From Labia minor (lineage: Eukaryota > Arthropoda > Insecta > Dermaptera > Spongiphoridae): DNA of 64,000 nucleotides. The notes beneath the pieces were generated by a model. That model did no database searches. It had not been told where the DNA came from and was given only the letters and a program-made list of their open reading frames with translations. Made by a program: the position numbers and the translations under genes. Position 1 is the stretch's first letter; every line of letters starts with the position of its first letter. Positions 1 through 11,693 of this stretch are shown here, piece after piece. The stretch covers positions 50,050,734 to 50,114,733 of the forward strand of contig OY720350.1 of NCBI GenBank assembly GCA_963082975.1. Reading direction: 5' to 3'.

Positions 1-804
1 CTTTATAAAATAAAAATAAAAAAAGATGGATCAAACCATCCATCAGCCCTGGGTTTGTTGAAATATATACCCCTCTAAAAAAAAAAAAAACAGAATTCAT
101 TAGTTTGAAAAATTGGAAATTTGAAGCAGGTCATCACATACATTCTATTTCTAAAATTAAGTAATTTCATTTCGTTTAAATTTTTTCTTTTTTTTTTAAA
201 TTTTCATTCATAAATACATTCATATATTTAGTATCTAATAGTAACAAGAATAACGCAAAAAAATATATGTATAAGATACTGATACATTTGCAAACAAAAA
301 ATAATACATACAATTAGATATTTCTGTATATAATGTATATAATACAGCGGTCGGTAAATTACCCCAAATGGGGTAAAAATGAAACTTTTGTGTGTAAAAA
401 GTATATATTTTTAATTTGCGATTTTATAAACCTGTTAGTATTTTTACAAATTATTTTTTTCAACTTAAACAATTTAGTAACATATGCAGGCCACCCCATC
501 TCACTCCCCACCAGTCGAGTTATTTGTATCTTGTTATATATATTTTTAATACTTATATTACTATTATTACTATTATTATTGTGTATTACTATTATATACA
601 TACCAATTGAATAAATGATGTTTAAATTAAATTTTTAGTTATTGTTTTTTTTTTTTTGCTCTTCAACGTGTTTGTTAAAAAACATATATATAAGTATATA
701 TAAAATAAATAAGTAAAAACATAAAAATGTAATAAAAGTTTCAATTTATTTTTATTTTTTGGTATATATCTTTGTATATTTATAAACGAGAAAGTTTTAT
801 GTAG
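1..804. other. A+T-rich intergenic sequence
   Basis: The stretch is A/T homopolymer-rich with no ORF of coding character. The short ORFs on both strands are low-complexity (Ile/Tyr/Leu/Asn) and unsupported. No repeat family recognised elsewhere in the window is present. Confidence 0.6.
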
Positions 805-970
805 CCACGGTGGCCACATGCGGCTTTTTCGAGTTTATTGTGGCTCAATTAAAGAATTTTAAGTCATGACACAAATAAAGGTAAAATTTTTTTGCCATCA
901 GGCTCATAAACATTTTCGATTTTTTTCAATTTTTTCAATATGACTCTATCACCAAGTGTGGCCACCCCTG
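805..970. mobile_element. hAT-like MITE
   Basis: The right end reads GTGGCCACCCCTG, the inverse of the common hAT terminus CAGGGGTGGCCAC. The left end is a degenerate inverted copy (CCACGGTGGCCAC). It is flanked by near-identical 8-bp direct repeats, TTATGTAG on the left (797-804) and TTATATAG on the right (971-978), matching the 8-bp target duplication of hAT transposons. It is 166 bp with no coding content, so it must have been moved by a transposase from elsewhere. Confidence 0.7.
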
Positions 971-2689
971 TTATATAGCTTTTATTAATATAGATTTTGT
1001 AAATTAAATTGTTTTTTTTTTATGTTTGAAACACTCTTGGCATAGCCATCAAAAATATGAAAGCAACCCTTTCTTGAATTTGACGAAATGGCTGACTCAT
1101 TTAGTCAATCCAATTTTATTTTAAAAAAATTCCTACCTGGAATCGAACCCGGATCCATCAGGTTAGTAAACCCAGCACAATTAAAAATTAAAACAATTCG
1201 TTATTTCTTTTATTTATTATTTTTGCCAAATGACAAAGTATTTTTTATTTATTGTTCTACTATTCATTCTGACTGGATCAATTACAGTTCAATTTTTAAT
1301 TACACCGTACAAATAGGAAAAATATATTTCAACAACCGTTTAATTTTATTAATTGGATAAATGTAGGAATTCACTGATTTTTTTTTTTTATTTTATTTTT
1401 TATTCATTTTGCAAGTCATTATTTTATACAGAAAAAATGGCAAAAATTTAAGTACATGTCTTTTATTTTAATGAGTTCATTATATAATAATTTTATTCAT
1501 ACTAAAATCAAGTATTTTTTATTGATAGAATTAATAAGTATATAGAAAAAAATATATTCTACATTTTAATTAGTTCTATGATTATATAAAATGATGTATA
1601 CTTTTTTAATGATTGCTTATTTTGTTCCAATTGAAAATTAAGAAACCATTAAAATATGGAAAATTATTTTTTTTATAATACAGGTTTTTTTTCAAAAATT
1701 AACTGCCCATAACCATTTGAATTGATTAAATCAATTAGTGAGTCATTAACATAAAATAGATCAAAAGAAATTGTTTTTGATAATAAAATGTTTAATTTTT
1801 CTTCGGTTTTATGAATAAAACATTTCCAAAATCCCCACCAATAAATTATTTATTTGAAATCTGACCTGAACAGAAGGTTTTTGAGAATTTTCATGATAGG
1901 ATTAACTTTTTTTTTTGACGATCGCTTTGATTTTTGTTACAAAACGCACCACTTAAATTTCGATGTTGTGATGTTTTTTTTTTTTGACCCTCTTGATGGG
2001 GTCCATATCCCTTGATTGAGGGATTGTCTTACCACCCCCTTGTATCAGTTGAAGGGAAGAGAGATAGGAGATGACGAGGTCCAGTTTATGGGAGGTCCTC
2101 GATGTCACTTGATCTCACCCGACCTCTTCGACTCGGCTCCAATTTCATATCGAATCAATCCCTTCAGAACACTCACCCACCTTGTATCAAATCCATCGTC
2201 TTACCATTTAATAAAAATAAATCATTAATTACTGATAAATATCATGATATTTTTTAAAAATACAAAATAAAAATTTTAACAAAAATTAATCAATAAATAT
2301 ACAAATAAATATTAATAAATATTTTTGATATTTTATTGAGATAACGAAAAAAATGAATCAAAGGAAAAAATAACTAATTTCACAGTATTTGAAAGAACAA
2401 ATAAGTAATAAGATCGTAGTAACGCCATTGACCAACAAAAACATATTTAAATATAATCATTTTTGAAATTTTGAAATTTATTTAAAATGAAATATATTTA
2501 TAATTATATTAAAAAAAAAAAAAATTTTTTTTGGTACCTAGGATTTTAGAGCAGATTTTAACTATATTTTTATTGTTCAATCTAAATATGAAAGCAGTTT
2601 TTCTGTGTATCAACTCTAGATTTTTAGATAAATTCACTTATCTATCAATGCTTTTTTCTATTTAATACTTTCAAGTAGGAGTGTTGTAA
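971..2689. other. A+T-rich sequence without recognised gene
   Basis: This is mostly low-complexity. A 70-residue open frame around 2016-2228 lies in a slightly more G/C-balanced patch (1995-2185), but I recognise nothing in it and see no splice or promoter context. A tRNA-like fragment at 1131-1182 is listed separately. Confidence 0.5.
1131..1182 (-). other. tRNA-like fragment with B box
   Basis: On the minus strand the sequence contains a perfect RNA polymerase III B-box core, GGGTTCGATTCC (1139-1150), flanked by T-arm-like pairing with one mismatch (CCGGG/CCAGG). The upstream half that should form the D arm and acceptor stem is not recognisable. It may be the tail of a tRNA gene or a tRNA-derived SINE. 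It is not a functional tRNA as it stands. Confidence 0.35.
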
Positions 2690-3447
2690 AATTTATACAG
2701 GGATAGATTCTTATATGTTTGCCCTATTTGTGTAGACTTAAAAATGGTAAATTGGCAAAGTGGCCACATCAAATATCCTTGTTTCTTGTGCTTCTGGGAT
2801 AGCAGAGACAAAACGCAATACTGGGTCAGAAAAGATTGGCCTCGGAGAGAAAACATGGATGTTGGGGAAAAGAATATCATCAACGATCCTTTAGTTCTAC
2901 GAAAGAAAATCATCTTTCCATCACTGGATATCAAGCTGGGTCTAATGAAGCAGTTTGTAAAGGCTCTTGATAAGAGGATCATGCTTTGCATATATAGGGA
3001 AAAAAATGCCTCAGCTGAGTATGGAAAAAATTAAAGCAGGAATATTTGATGGCCCACAAATTAAAGACCCTGACTTCATAAATTCAATGAATGAGCTTGA
3101 ACAAAAAGCCTGGAATTCATTTGTTTCAGTTTTCCAAAATTTTCTGGGTAAAAGCTGAAAATTTTGTTGAAATAGTCAACGAGATGCTGAATAATTTCAG
3201 ATCCCTTGGGTGTAACATGAGCATTAAGGTGCACTATCTACATAGCCACTTAGACAGTTTTCCTGAAAATTTAGGAGACATTAGTAAGGAGAAAGGTGAA
3301 AGATTTCACCAAGATATAAAATGTATGGAGGATCGCTATCAAGGAAGATGGGATATACACATGATGGCAGATTACTGGCATCAAATTCATATAAAATCAC
3401 CTCCAAAATCTTTGGCAACAAAACCACTGTTGACCAGTGTTATATAA
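2690..3447 (+). pseudogene. Degraded transposon-type protein fragment
   Basis: Three overlapping + strand reading frames (2690-3034, 2967-3158, 3091-3447) continue one another, so one ancestral coding region is broken by at least two frameshifts (about 2975-3000 and about 3150). The residues are typical of a large repetitive protein family of arthropod and cnidarian genomes: a CFLCFWDSR motif, then IKLGLMKQFVKALDK, a GPQI and KAWNSF block, FLG, and a C-terminal GCNMSIKVHYLHSHLD, ERFHQDI and RYQG series. I know this family as recurrent and transposon-associated but cannot name the superfamily with certainty. The N-terminal part is absent. It is the most G+C-rich, non-low-complexity stretch of the first 7 kb. 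Non-functional relic. Confidence 0.75.
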
Positions 3448-6400
3448 TTTAAATTGTTATCTATATCTCAAAGAAAATAAATAATTAATAGATTTCTAAT
3501 ATAAACATCACATTTAATTAAATTAAAAATCGGAATTAAATTAGCATTTTATTAAAAATCAAATATTTTTTTATAGAGAGAATAAAATAAAAATTGGACG
3601 GAGATGACTAAAAAGAATGTAATGGAGATATATAATTTCAGAAATAATTTAATTGTTTCTAAACTTTTAGGTAAATTCAGACATACTAAATATATATATA
3701 TATATATATACACTAAACTCTGTTATATATGAAAAATAATATTTGATAATCTTGTTATCCTCTTTAAGAAAATATACTAGGTTTTTTGGAAAATAATTTC
3801 GTTTTTTCCGCCAGAGGATTTAATTATATTTTTCGAACTCAACTTCATACTTATGCCGGATAATCATTATATTTAGAGAGTTGATATAGCCATGCGTGTA
3901 TGTGAAGAAGTTCAATTGAATATACACAGTAGTTTTATATGGTTGGTGTCCTTTTAAGTATAAGAGCAATACGCATTTTCGTCATATTTTAATTTTTTCC
4001 TAAAGAAAAGGTAATACGGACGGATGGATGTAGAGATGTTTTGACAATACTCCACTGCCAGAATTGGTTTCCAAAATTTAGATCCGGCAATTTTCATGTC
4101 GGAAATGCGCCACGTGCTGAAAGGACGGTTGAAGCTGATAAAAAGACAATAAAGGAAGGCAATAGTTGATTTTTGAATGGTAAAACCTTTATTTCAAATG
4201 GAGAGGTTAATTAAAGTTTGTAATTTGTCATAAGAGCGAACAAACAGACAGACAGATATGAAGTGAAGTTGATATAAACGTTATAAAAAAATCATCTGGA
4301 TGAGTTTTTTATCCGCAGATATATTTATTCATTATATATAATACAAAAATTGACTTCAGTTTTACAAAAAAAAAACGAAATTACTTTCCGAACAACCTAA
4401 TAGTATAATATTATTGATATTTAAAATTCTTTACGACACGTACATATATAACTATTGTAATTTAATCGTTAGTATCAATTTTTAAATAGCTATATTTAAA
4501 GAAGAAATTCTTAAGGAATCTAATCAGAAATGAAATTTATTTCGTACTTATATATACATACATACTTACAAATGAATCTCCTGATCATCAAAATTTTCGG
4601 GTAAAGAAGAGAAGGGTGGAGGCACATTCATCCTCTCTTTCTCTCTTCGTACGTGGCTTATTATTTTTTAGATGAGTATTCAAAATCAATTTGGAAGAGA
4701 AATTCAATATCCAAGGTAGCAATCAGACAGAAGCCATTAGAAAGGGCGGATCAGAGAGAATCAGAAAGTTAATAGGCGCAAATCTGCTGCTGATTTATCT
4801 TCTCAATTCCTTTTGCTTCCTCCAACGGCATTTGTTTTGTGTTTTTAAGTTATTTATTGTCGAGCATATATGTAGGTATGTTTAGGACACACCCTATGAA
4901 TAGATCACTCACTGGCACAGTAGCTGGATAACTCGTTGACTAAAAAGCCTGTCCTGCCAAAATACAAATTTATTACTAATAATTTTCAATTAATTTATTC
5001 GAAAATGAAAAATTTTATCATCATGTCAATAAATATACTATATTCTATTATTATTAATATTATTTTATAAATGTATATTTTGTTAAGTAATTCAAGTTTT
5101 AACTAAATAAAATTATAAATTAAAAAAAAAAAATTATAATCTTAATTTTTAATTATTTTTATAATTTATTTATTATTAATTATCAAATTCTAATATAGAA
5201 ATTGCTTTAAATATATTACACTTTTATATTTCTAGATAATATACATATATTATGATTTGATTAATAAAATATTAAATAAATTAACTAAAATAAATATTAA
5301 AATAACAATTCATCCTAAAATAAAAGATTATTTTTTTCTCTACATCATGTATAATGGGCAATAAGAATATTTTCAAAATTTTCTATTTTATAAACTATGT
5401 ATTAAATAATAGGTTATTGGTATGTAATTTTAAAAATAAATTATATTCAAATGAAATGTGTCAAGATTCAATATTTCAATTCATTCAAAACGAAACTTGA
5501 TTGTCATATAAAATTAAATAAATTATAGTATTAAAAGTTAAAGGTATTAGATTAAAAAAAATTACTATATTGCTATAAATTAATATACTATAAAATATAT
5601 ACTATGGCGAATTTTATATATGAATAAATATAAATAAAATATTTTTAATTATTAAATTTTATAATTATATATTTTGGTAGTCAATTAATTTATAACATTA
5701 CTAAAAATAGACCTGCATGAATTCATCTTTGTTTCATTGCTCTGATCATCCAATATTAATTTATAATTTCTCTTTTTTTTTCAGTTTAGGAAACCGGCTT
5801 CATGATTGCCAACCTTTTCATTTATCTGAATTGATCAATAGATCAATGGGATCGGTGCTGTGCCTTAAATTATGTTTGACTTGCATAAGAAATGAGCTGG
5901 AAACATTTTTTTTTTCTATATACTCCTTCCCTCTCTTGTTAGGTAGGTGTTCACTTATTTTAAAGAAATGAGCCCAACGTAAACCTATATTAATGAGGCC
6001 CGCACACGACTATTCGTGGGCGAAGCTGTCCAATAATTAGAATGAAATCACTCGGTTTAGAGGCCAGTGCATTTATAGATGATCGATTAGCTCTTTTAAT
6101 ATAAAACTACAATTCCATTTATATATATATATATATATAGAATACTTTTATTTAAATAAATTTTTGTAACTTTCTTTTTGAAATTGATTGACCTTATTTT
6201 TTATTTTTTATTTTTTTTTAATTTAACTATTTTAAATTTACCTATTCCCTATATATTCCATATCTGATTAGCAATGAATTATGTATATTGAATTAAATCT
6301 GAGAATGTCCATCCGTTGAAAAACTCTCTAATAAGTAATTTGTCGTTCTTCTTGACCTCATCCATTTAAAAATTCTTCATATTTATGATTCAATTTAATA

Positions 6401-7262
6401 ATTACAAACAATTATACTCAAATAACTATGTTTATGCAAATGGAAATATATTTTATATTTCTATTATACCGTTACACACTATCCATCCAAACGAATTGAT
6501 GGTGGAGAAGATAATAATCCGTTCTAAAACGCTAATGTACTTCAATGCATATTTATTCATTTTTTTTTTTTTTATTATTATTATTTTTTTTTCTTTCTTA
6601 AATACAGAAAAAAAGCAAGAGGTAAGAAAGGTGGAATATTTGAAAATGATATAGAGGCAAAAAAAAAAAAAAATGAAAATAACAATTATCTTTGTGTATT
6701 TTTTTTCTAATTTGTTTTTCTTTTTTCTTCTTCTCGATTCTATGGTTCATCCGTTCTGAGTTTGTTAATTGGGCATTGGTCAAATGGACTTCTTAGAAAT
6801 GATAGGACTAAATAAGCGAGAGAAAATGAAAAAAATACAATTGCTATCAAAACCTATACAATTTTAAATATAAAACGTTTAAAGGACTATTATTATCCAG
6901 CTCTCGTAATCCGTCATTTATCCTGACATTATACTCAAGGTTTAAGAAGGATACTATGGAAATATTAAATAATTTATAGGTACATTCTATATTATAATTT
7001 TTAATAGATTTTAATTTGAAAATATTATTTATGGCCATGGGAATAAATAAAAAGACAATTTTTATTTTTTTTAATTTAGATTTAAATTTTAGCTTGACTT
7101 GCAGTTATATATTTTAAATCACTGTATATATGAATATATATATTCAACAAATCGACAATCTCACATTCAATTTAATATACATAATTAATTGATAAACAGA
7201 TATTGAACATAGGGAATGGACATTTAATTGTTAAATTAAATAGTAAAACAAAATAATATATA
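3448..7262. other. A+T-rich sequence, one mariner remnant
   Basis: This is mostly A/T-rich low-complexity DNA with (TA)n tracts near 3690-3711 and 6120-6140. The only recognised content is the mariner transposase remnant at 4065-4157. A pyrimidine tract ending in CAG at 5784, followed by AG/GTAGGT at 5942, resembles an exon, but the interval is not convincingly coding. Confidence 0.5.
4065..4157 (+). pseudogene. mariner transposase helix-turn-helix remnant
   Basis: Read from the TGG at 4065 the frame gives 31 codons without a stop, beginning WFPKFRSGNF and ending with RTVEADKKTIKE. This is the signature of the second helix-turn-helix region of mariner transposases (usually WFxKFRxGDF, then GRPVEVDDDKIK). 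No recognisable transposase lies upstream or downstream and no terminal repeats are visible, so it is an old fragment. Confidence 0.7.
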
Positions 7263-7705
7263 CAAGGGTAGGTCAATAACTCCTTTTTTTAATATCCCGT
7301 CCCTTAAATGAAATAACAGCAGTGATCCTGTCGAAATTTGAACCTGCTGGGCCTTTTAGTTTTTGTTTGACATCAATTACCTCGAGTTTTTTGAAGAAAA
7401 TGAAAAAAGTGAATTTCTAAGAAAATCCATGAATTGGAATATTAAATGCTACATCATCCGCCCAATTCTTCAGATTTAGCTTCGAGTGACTATTTCTTGT
7501 TTACAAACCTGAAGAAATGGCTTGGCAGAAAGAGATCTATTTTGATGTCCTCGACTAATCTTATTTTTTGGAATGGATAAAAAATTGGAAAAACGTTGGA
7601 CGAAGTATATAGAGCTCAAAGAAGAATACGTTGAAAAATAAAATAATTTCTATCCAAAAAGCTGTGTTTCATTCAAAAAGTCACGAACTTATTGACCTGC
7701 TCTCG
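7263..7705 (+). mobile_element. mariner deletion derivative, copy A
   Basis: It is flanked by TA and has inverted ends of the form CGAGGGYAGGTCAATAA (left) and TTATTGACCTGCTCTCG (right). The interior retains pieces of a mariner transposase C-terminus on the + strand: a degenerate PNSSDL-type third catalytic motif, DYFLFTNLKKWLG, and the LEKRW-CIELKGDY-like tail. The catalytic core is deleted and the remainder carries stops. Copies B-D (11.2, 23.8, 57.6 kb) have the same layout, which marks a MITE-like family. It has no coding capacity. Confidence 0.85.
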
Positions 7706-8021
7706 TATATTTAGCTAGTGTTTGATGCCTCCAACTATTTATTCTGATTACTCGATATATTTTTATTTCGCAAATAATGAGACTTATTTTTTGAGATTAT
7801 TCGAGAAAAATAATTTTTAAATTCTCTTAATATCACACGTTCCTTAAGAAATAAATTGTAAATATTTGTTCATTAATCATTCGAGTTAATATAAATTCTT
7901 AGTTGTGAAGTAACATTAAATGCAGGTTAATTGTAATGCCTTTCGGTGATGTTTTCTTGTGATTTTCATTTGTACCTGGCACTTTTAACTTAACACTTGA
8001 CTCTATATACATATGTAATTA
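7706..8021. other. Intergenic spacer
   Basis: A+T-rich spacer between the mariner derivative and the pogo-like element. Nothing else is recognised. Confidence 0.5.
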
Positions 8022-8525
8022 CTGTAGAACCTCGATAGTTAAAGTCCAAGGGAAACACAAAATATTTCAAGTTACAGAGTTTTTAAGTTATCAAGGGTCT
8101 ATGTTAGGGATAGGCGGATAGGTTAATAACATTTTTTTAAAGGATAAATCATATCGTTTTTTAAAACTCTCTAACCAGCCATTGCTGGCTTTAAAATTTT
8201 TGATTTTCAGCGAATTAGAAAACTCTTAAGCTTTTTCTTTCAGTATGGGTCCACTAACACTGATGTTTTTGTTCGACATTGTTTGAACCACGTAAACAAA
8301 CAATGTTCTAAATTAGGGAATTCGGCAATGGTTTGTCTTATACATTGAAGACTTTCTCCTGGTTCTTGTTTCTTCAAGATTTCAGCTTCTGAGGGCCAAT
8401 ACAGGGATTAGTTATTTAAGTTATAGAGGTTGCGTATTTTAAGTTATTGAGGTTTTGGGCATATTATTTTTTGAAGTTATAAAGGTTTTTAAGTTACCGA
8501 GATTTGTGTTATTGAGGTTCTACTG
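8022..8525. mobile_element. pogo/Tigger-like non-autonomous element
   Basis: It is bounded by TA on each side with inverted ends CTGTAGAACCTCGATA (left) and TTATTGAGGTTCTACTG (right). This closely matches the CAGTAGAACCTC-type termini of pogo/Tigger elements of the Tc1/mariner superfamily, which duplicate TA. The interior contains several direct repeats of an AAGTTATNGAGG-like unit near both ends. No transposase frame is present in the 504 bp. Confidence 0.75.
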
Positions 8526-8639
8526 TATTATAAATTCAAAACTAAAAAGAGTAATTCTTCGAAGACTACATAGGATATTAAAAAAAAAAAATAGAATAAA
8601 AAACATAGATACTAATGGTTCTATTTAAATATAAATAAG

Positions 8640-9234
8640 CTGGAGTGTCTCCACTCGACTATCTCGCAATTTGAATTGGATTAAATAACATAATATATTA
8701 TATTTAAATTAAATTTAATTAATTATAAATTATAAATAATAAATATTAAACCAGCGCATGTTTGGCTTTTTATTGATGGCACCATGGCACATGTTGGCGC
8801 GTGAGATTTGCAGTGTCAAAAAATTAATTCTGGTACTTTCAGCGAGTCAATCAAGCTGAAATTCTATATATAGCAGTTTTATACAATTATTAATCATGTG
8901 AAAAATTATCAAACATATATCTTTATTTTTACGGTCACTTTAGAGGAAAAAAAATCAAAACGTTGTAGGTAATGACCCTCTTCCGGTTGAGCTACATTTC
9001 TCAAAAGTTGATAGAAAACTATGAATTTTGAATAATGTCCATGTACCAAATTTCATGATTCTAGCTTAAACCCTTTTTGCGTAATCTTGTCTACATACAC
9101 TCATACACATATTCACACACGGACATTTTTCTTAACCTTAGTGAAAATGACTCATGGATCTTCAAAACGTATAAAAAGATCAAAATCTTGATATCGAAAA
9201 TTTTCGTGATCGCAATACTATCTCTTACGAGAAA
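8640..9234 (+). mobile_element. HINE-1 (Helentron-like) copy 1
   Basis: Representative copy of the commonest repeat here. It starts with a short hairpin GAGTGTCTCCACTC followed by GACTATCTCGC. It ends with a second hairpin built from the inverse, ACTATCTC-loop-GAGATAGT, here degenerate (ACTATCTCTTACGAGA). In between are an A+T-rich block, a conserved block (ATTTGCAGTGTTAAA, CTTCCGGTTGAGC), an AAATTTCATGATTC block, the phrase ACCGTTTTTGCGTAATCTTG as in insect Lep1-type elements, and a CATACACA microsatellite. Subterminal inverted repeats, an internal microsatellite and a terminal stem-loop are the DINE-1/Helentron-associated layout, and the canonical orientation of those elements would be the reverse of this one. 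Superfamily assignment is by structure only. The short minus ORF inside is spurious. Confidence 0.75.
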
Positions 9235-10417
9235 AAAACACAAGAAATAAAGAACAAACATTGCACTAAACAAAAAAATTAAATTAAATTAGGTATTCTT
9301 CTTTTTTATACTACTAGTAAAATCACTATATTGGAAAATTTCTTTCATTCGTAAAAGTGTGGAAGTTGGTCTATTATAATGAAGATTTAAAATCTGCTAT
9401 CATTAATTTTAATTGTTTTTCCAATAATATCCTTTTATTTTCACTATTGAATGATTTTTTTACACCATTACTCTCACTATACACTATTCAAATAATTGAT
9501 TAAAAAATATTTTGCAGTTTTATGAATCCAATTTCTCTACGTTAAAATTTTTTAGAGGATTTTATTTCGACTCTTGTATTATTTTGAAAATTTTTCAATT
9601 AACATTTAGGATAGTACCTTAGGAATTATAGTCCCAATACTTTAGTGTCGAAGGATTGGACCTCTAATAATTAATTTCAAATAAATGCGAATAATGGCTA
9701 AAATGGGACTAGAATAAAAATAATTAACTCTAAAAATAAAAAAAAAAAAAAAAAAAAAAACTTGAGAAATATAAAATCAGAAATTTTTTCTTCTGAAAAG
9801 TAACATTACATTCAATTTAATTTTTAAACTCTCATAAAGTAAATTATTTATTTAAAAAATACTAGTAAATGTAAATTTAATTATTATAATTATAAATTAT
9901 TTATAATCTTTATTAATATCTCAGATAATGTATAATAATATGGAATTATAATAGAATTAAATATAATTATTATTGTTAAGGAAAAATGACTCTGCTTATA
10001 TTATATTTCTTTGATATAGAATTATTTTCTTTAGTGTATTTCTATGATTATTTTAGTAGATATTTCAATTTTATTTTATACAAATTTAATTTTTAATGAT
10101 GATTTTAATGATTATAATTGCATTTAGTTCAATTGAAATTAAAAACAACGTCCAATCATCAAATAAATGTTTCAACTAAATCCTGTTTAGTATTCCATTT
10201 TTAAAACGTCTATTATGAGATTCTCATCATAGTGAACAATTTTCTATTTAAATTACGTTTAAGATAATGAGATAATGTCAAGATAAATTGTTGAAGAGAG
10301 AAACGAATTCACATACATGCTAATTTGGCTTCCAACTCATTTTGTCCATTTAATCAGGCTGCTATCTTATAAATGCAATGCAATGTGCGCACAGAACATC
10401 ATAATAGAGGTTGGAAA
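9235..10417. other. A+T-rich intergenic sequence
   Basis: Homopolymer-rich DNA with a long A run at 9740-9761. No feature recognised. Confidence 0.5.
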
Positions 10418-10951
10418 TTAAATTACAAATGGGATTCTAATTCCTTTCCACCCTAGCGTTTGCTGTTTGCTGTTTTTTTTTTGTTTTTTGTTTTTTTTTT
10501 GTTTTTTTTTTTTAATACGTTTCTCCTTGTCGATGGTAATAAGCACCTTGGCTGACGGTGGTGGAGGGCCGGGGTAAGACAGAAGCCTCACTGGGAGGCG
10601 GGCTCCATAATTGGGAGGCGGGATTTCAATCATCTCAGCTACTGAAGTTGCATTCGTGGGAACACCGCCACCGAATCCAAATAGATTTTCAATTCGGAAA
10701 TCGTTTTCGATAGATTTCAAACGCACCTTTTCGAATTTATATCTGGTCATATTCATGGGATGAGTAGCGTGAGCATGATCAACTTTGCGTGATTGTATTT
10801 GAAATCGGAGGGGGAAAATAATCAAGAGAAGTGAATTTATCATCCAGTCAAATAGAAGTGAGGGAAAAGGAACGAGTATATCGGCAGTACACCAATTGGC
10901 AGCATAGAACTTAATTAGAAAAGTAACAGAGATCGAATAAATGAAATTCAA
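10418..10951 (-). CDS. Uncertain hypothetical ORF or exon, 177 codons
   Basis: This is one of the longest open frames outside a clear transposon. The ends are poor: the N-terminal third is hydrophobic and A+T-driven, and the C-terminal tail is a poly(Lys/Gln) translation of an A/T run. The middle (about 10540-10800) is different. It is better balanced in base composition and encodes an MTRYKFEKVRLKSIEN-type stretch, then GFGGGVPTNATS, then a proline-rich part with PPPNYGARLP and PGPPPPSAKV. I recognise no family. If real it is more likely one exon of a spliced gene than a complete protein; an AG after a pyrimidine-rich tract (about 10785) could be an acceptor. It could equally be a chance opening. 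Confidence 0.25.
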   Translation of the reverse strand: MNFIYSISVTFLIKFYAANWCTADILVPFPSLLFDWMINSLLLIIFPLRFQIQSRKVDHAHATHPMNMTRYKFEKVRLKSIENDFRIENLFGFGGGVPTNATSVAEMIEIPPPNYGARLPVRLLSYPGPPPPSAKVLITIDKEKRIKKKKQKKNKKQKKNSKQQTLGWKGIRIPFVI

Positions 10952-11197
10952 AGAACTTGCGGTAGTTCATCCATTAATTAAATAATATATTAATAAATTA
11001 ATTAATTAGAGAAACAGAGAGGCATTCTATTTCACGTTTACTTTAACTATGCTATTCTTTTATGGAGAAAATTTCCTTTAACTAATATATTTATTTATAT
11101 TTTAGTTTATTTTTATGCAGTCCATATATTCCTTACTTTTTGATCTATATAAGATAATATAGTATTATTGTTAGTTTTGGTCCTGAATCGCAATACA

Positions 11198-11693
11198 TGG
11201 GGCGGCAGGTCAATAAGTCCGTGACTTTTTGAATGAAACCGTTTTTGGATAAAAAATTATTTTATTTATCAATTTAGTCTCCTTTGAGCTCTATACACTT
11301 CGTTTCTCCAATTTTTTTATCTCTTCCAAAAAAAAAGATTTGTCGCGGACATCAAAATAGGTTTGTTTGTGAGATTATTTTATCGTTGGAGTCAATTTTT
11401 TTTCATCCGAGCCAATTCTACAGGTTTGGAAACAAAAAATAGTCTCTTGGAGCTAAATCTGGAAAATATGGTGGTTGAGGGAGCAATTCGTATCCCAAAT
11501 CAAGGATTCACTTTTTTCCATTTTCTTCTCAAATCACGAGGTAGTCCGCAAATAATGGATGTCAAACAACACTAAAAGACCCAGCTGGTTCAAATTTCGA
11601 CAGGAGTCAGCTGACCTGTGACAGAAGCAGTGTTGGCGTTTCATTTAAGAGATGATAGATTCAAAAAGTAACGGACTTATTGACCTGCCCTCG
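11198..11693 (-). mobile_element. mariner deletion derivative, copy B
   Basis: The left end GGCAGGTCAATAAGTCCGTG and right end CTTATTGACCTGCCCTCG are inverted copies. The transposase remnants run on the minus strand, including the C-terminal CIELKG region just inside the left end and an S-P-D-L-type catalytic motif further in. Structure matches copies A, C and D. The apparent 70-residue + strand ORF is an antisense shadow of the remnant. Confidence 0.85.

Noticed and set aside
5717..5971. 84-codon frame with acceptor- and donor-like edges
   Set aside because: The protein is T-run-derived at both ends and has no recognisable feature. The donor GTAGGT is weak.
6605..6622. Pyrimidine tract, CAG, 14 nt, AG/GTAAGA: possible microexon
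   Set aside because: Such strings arise readily in T- and A-rich DNA. Nothing else supports an exon here.
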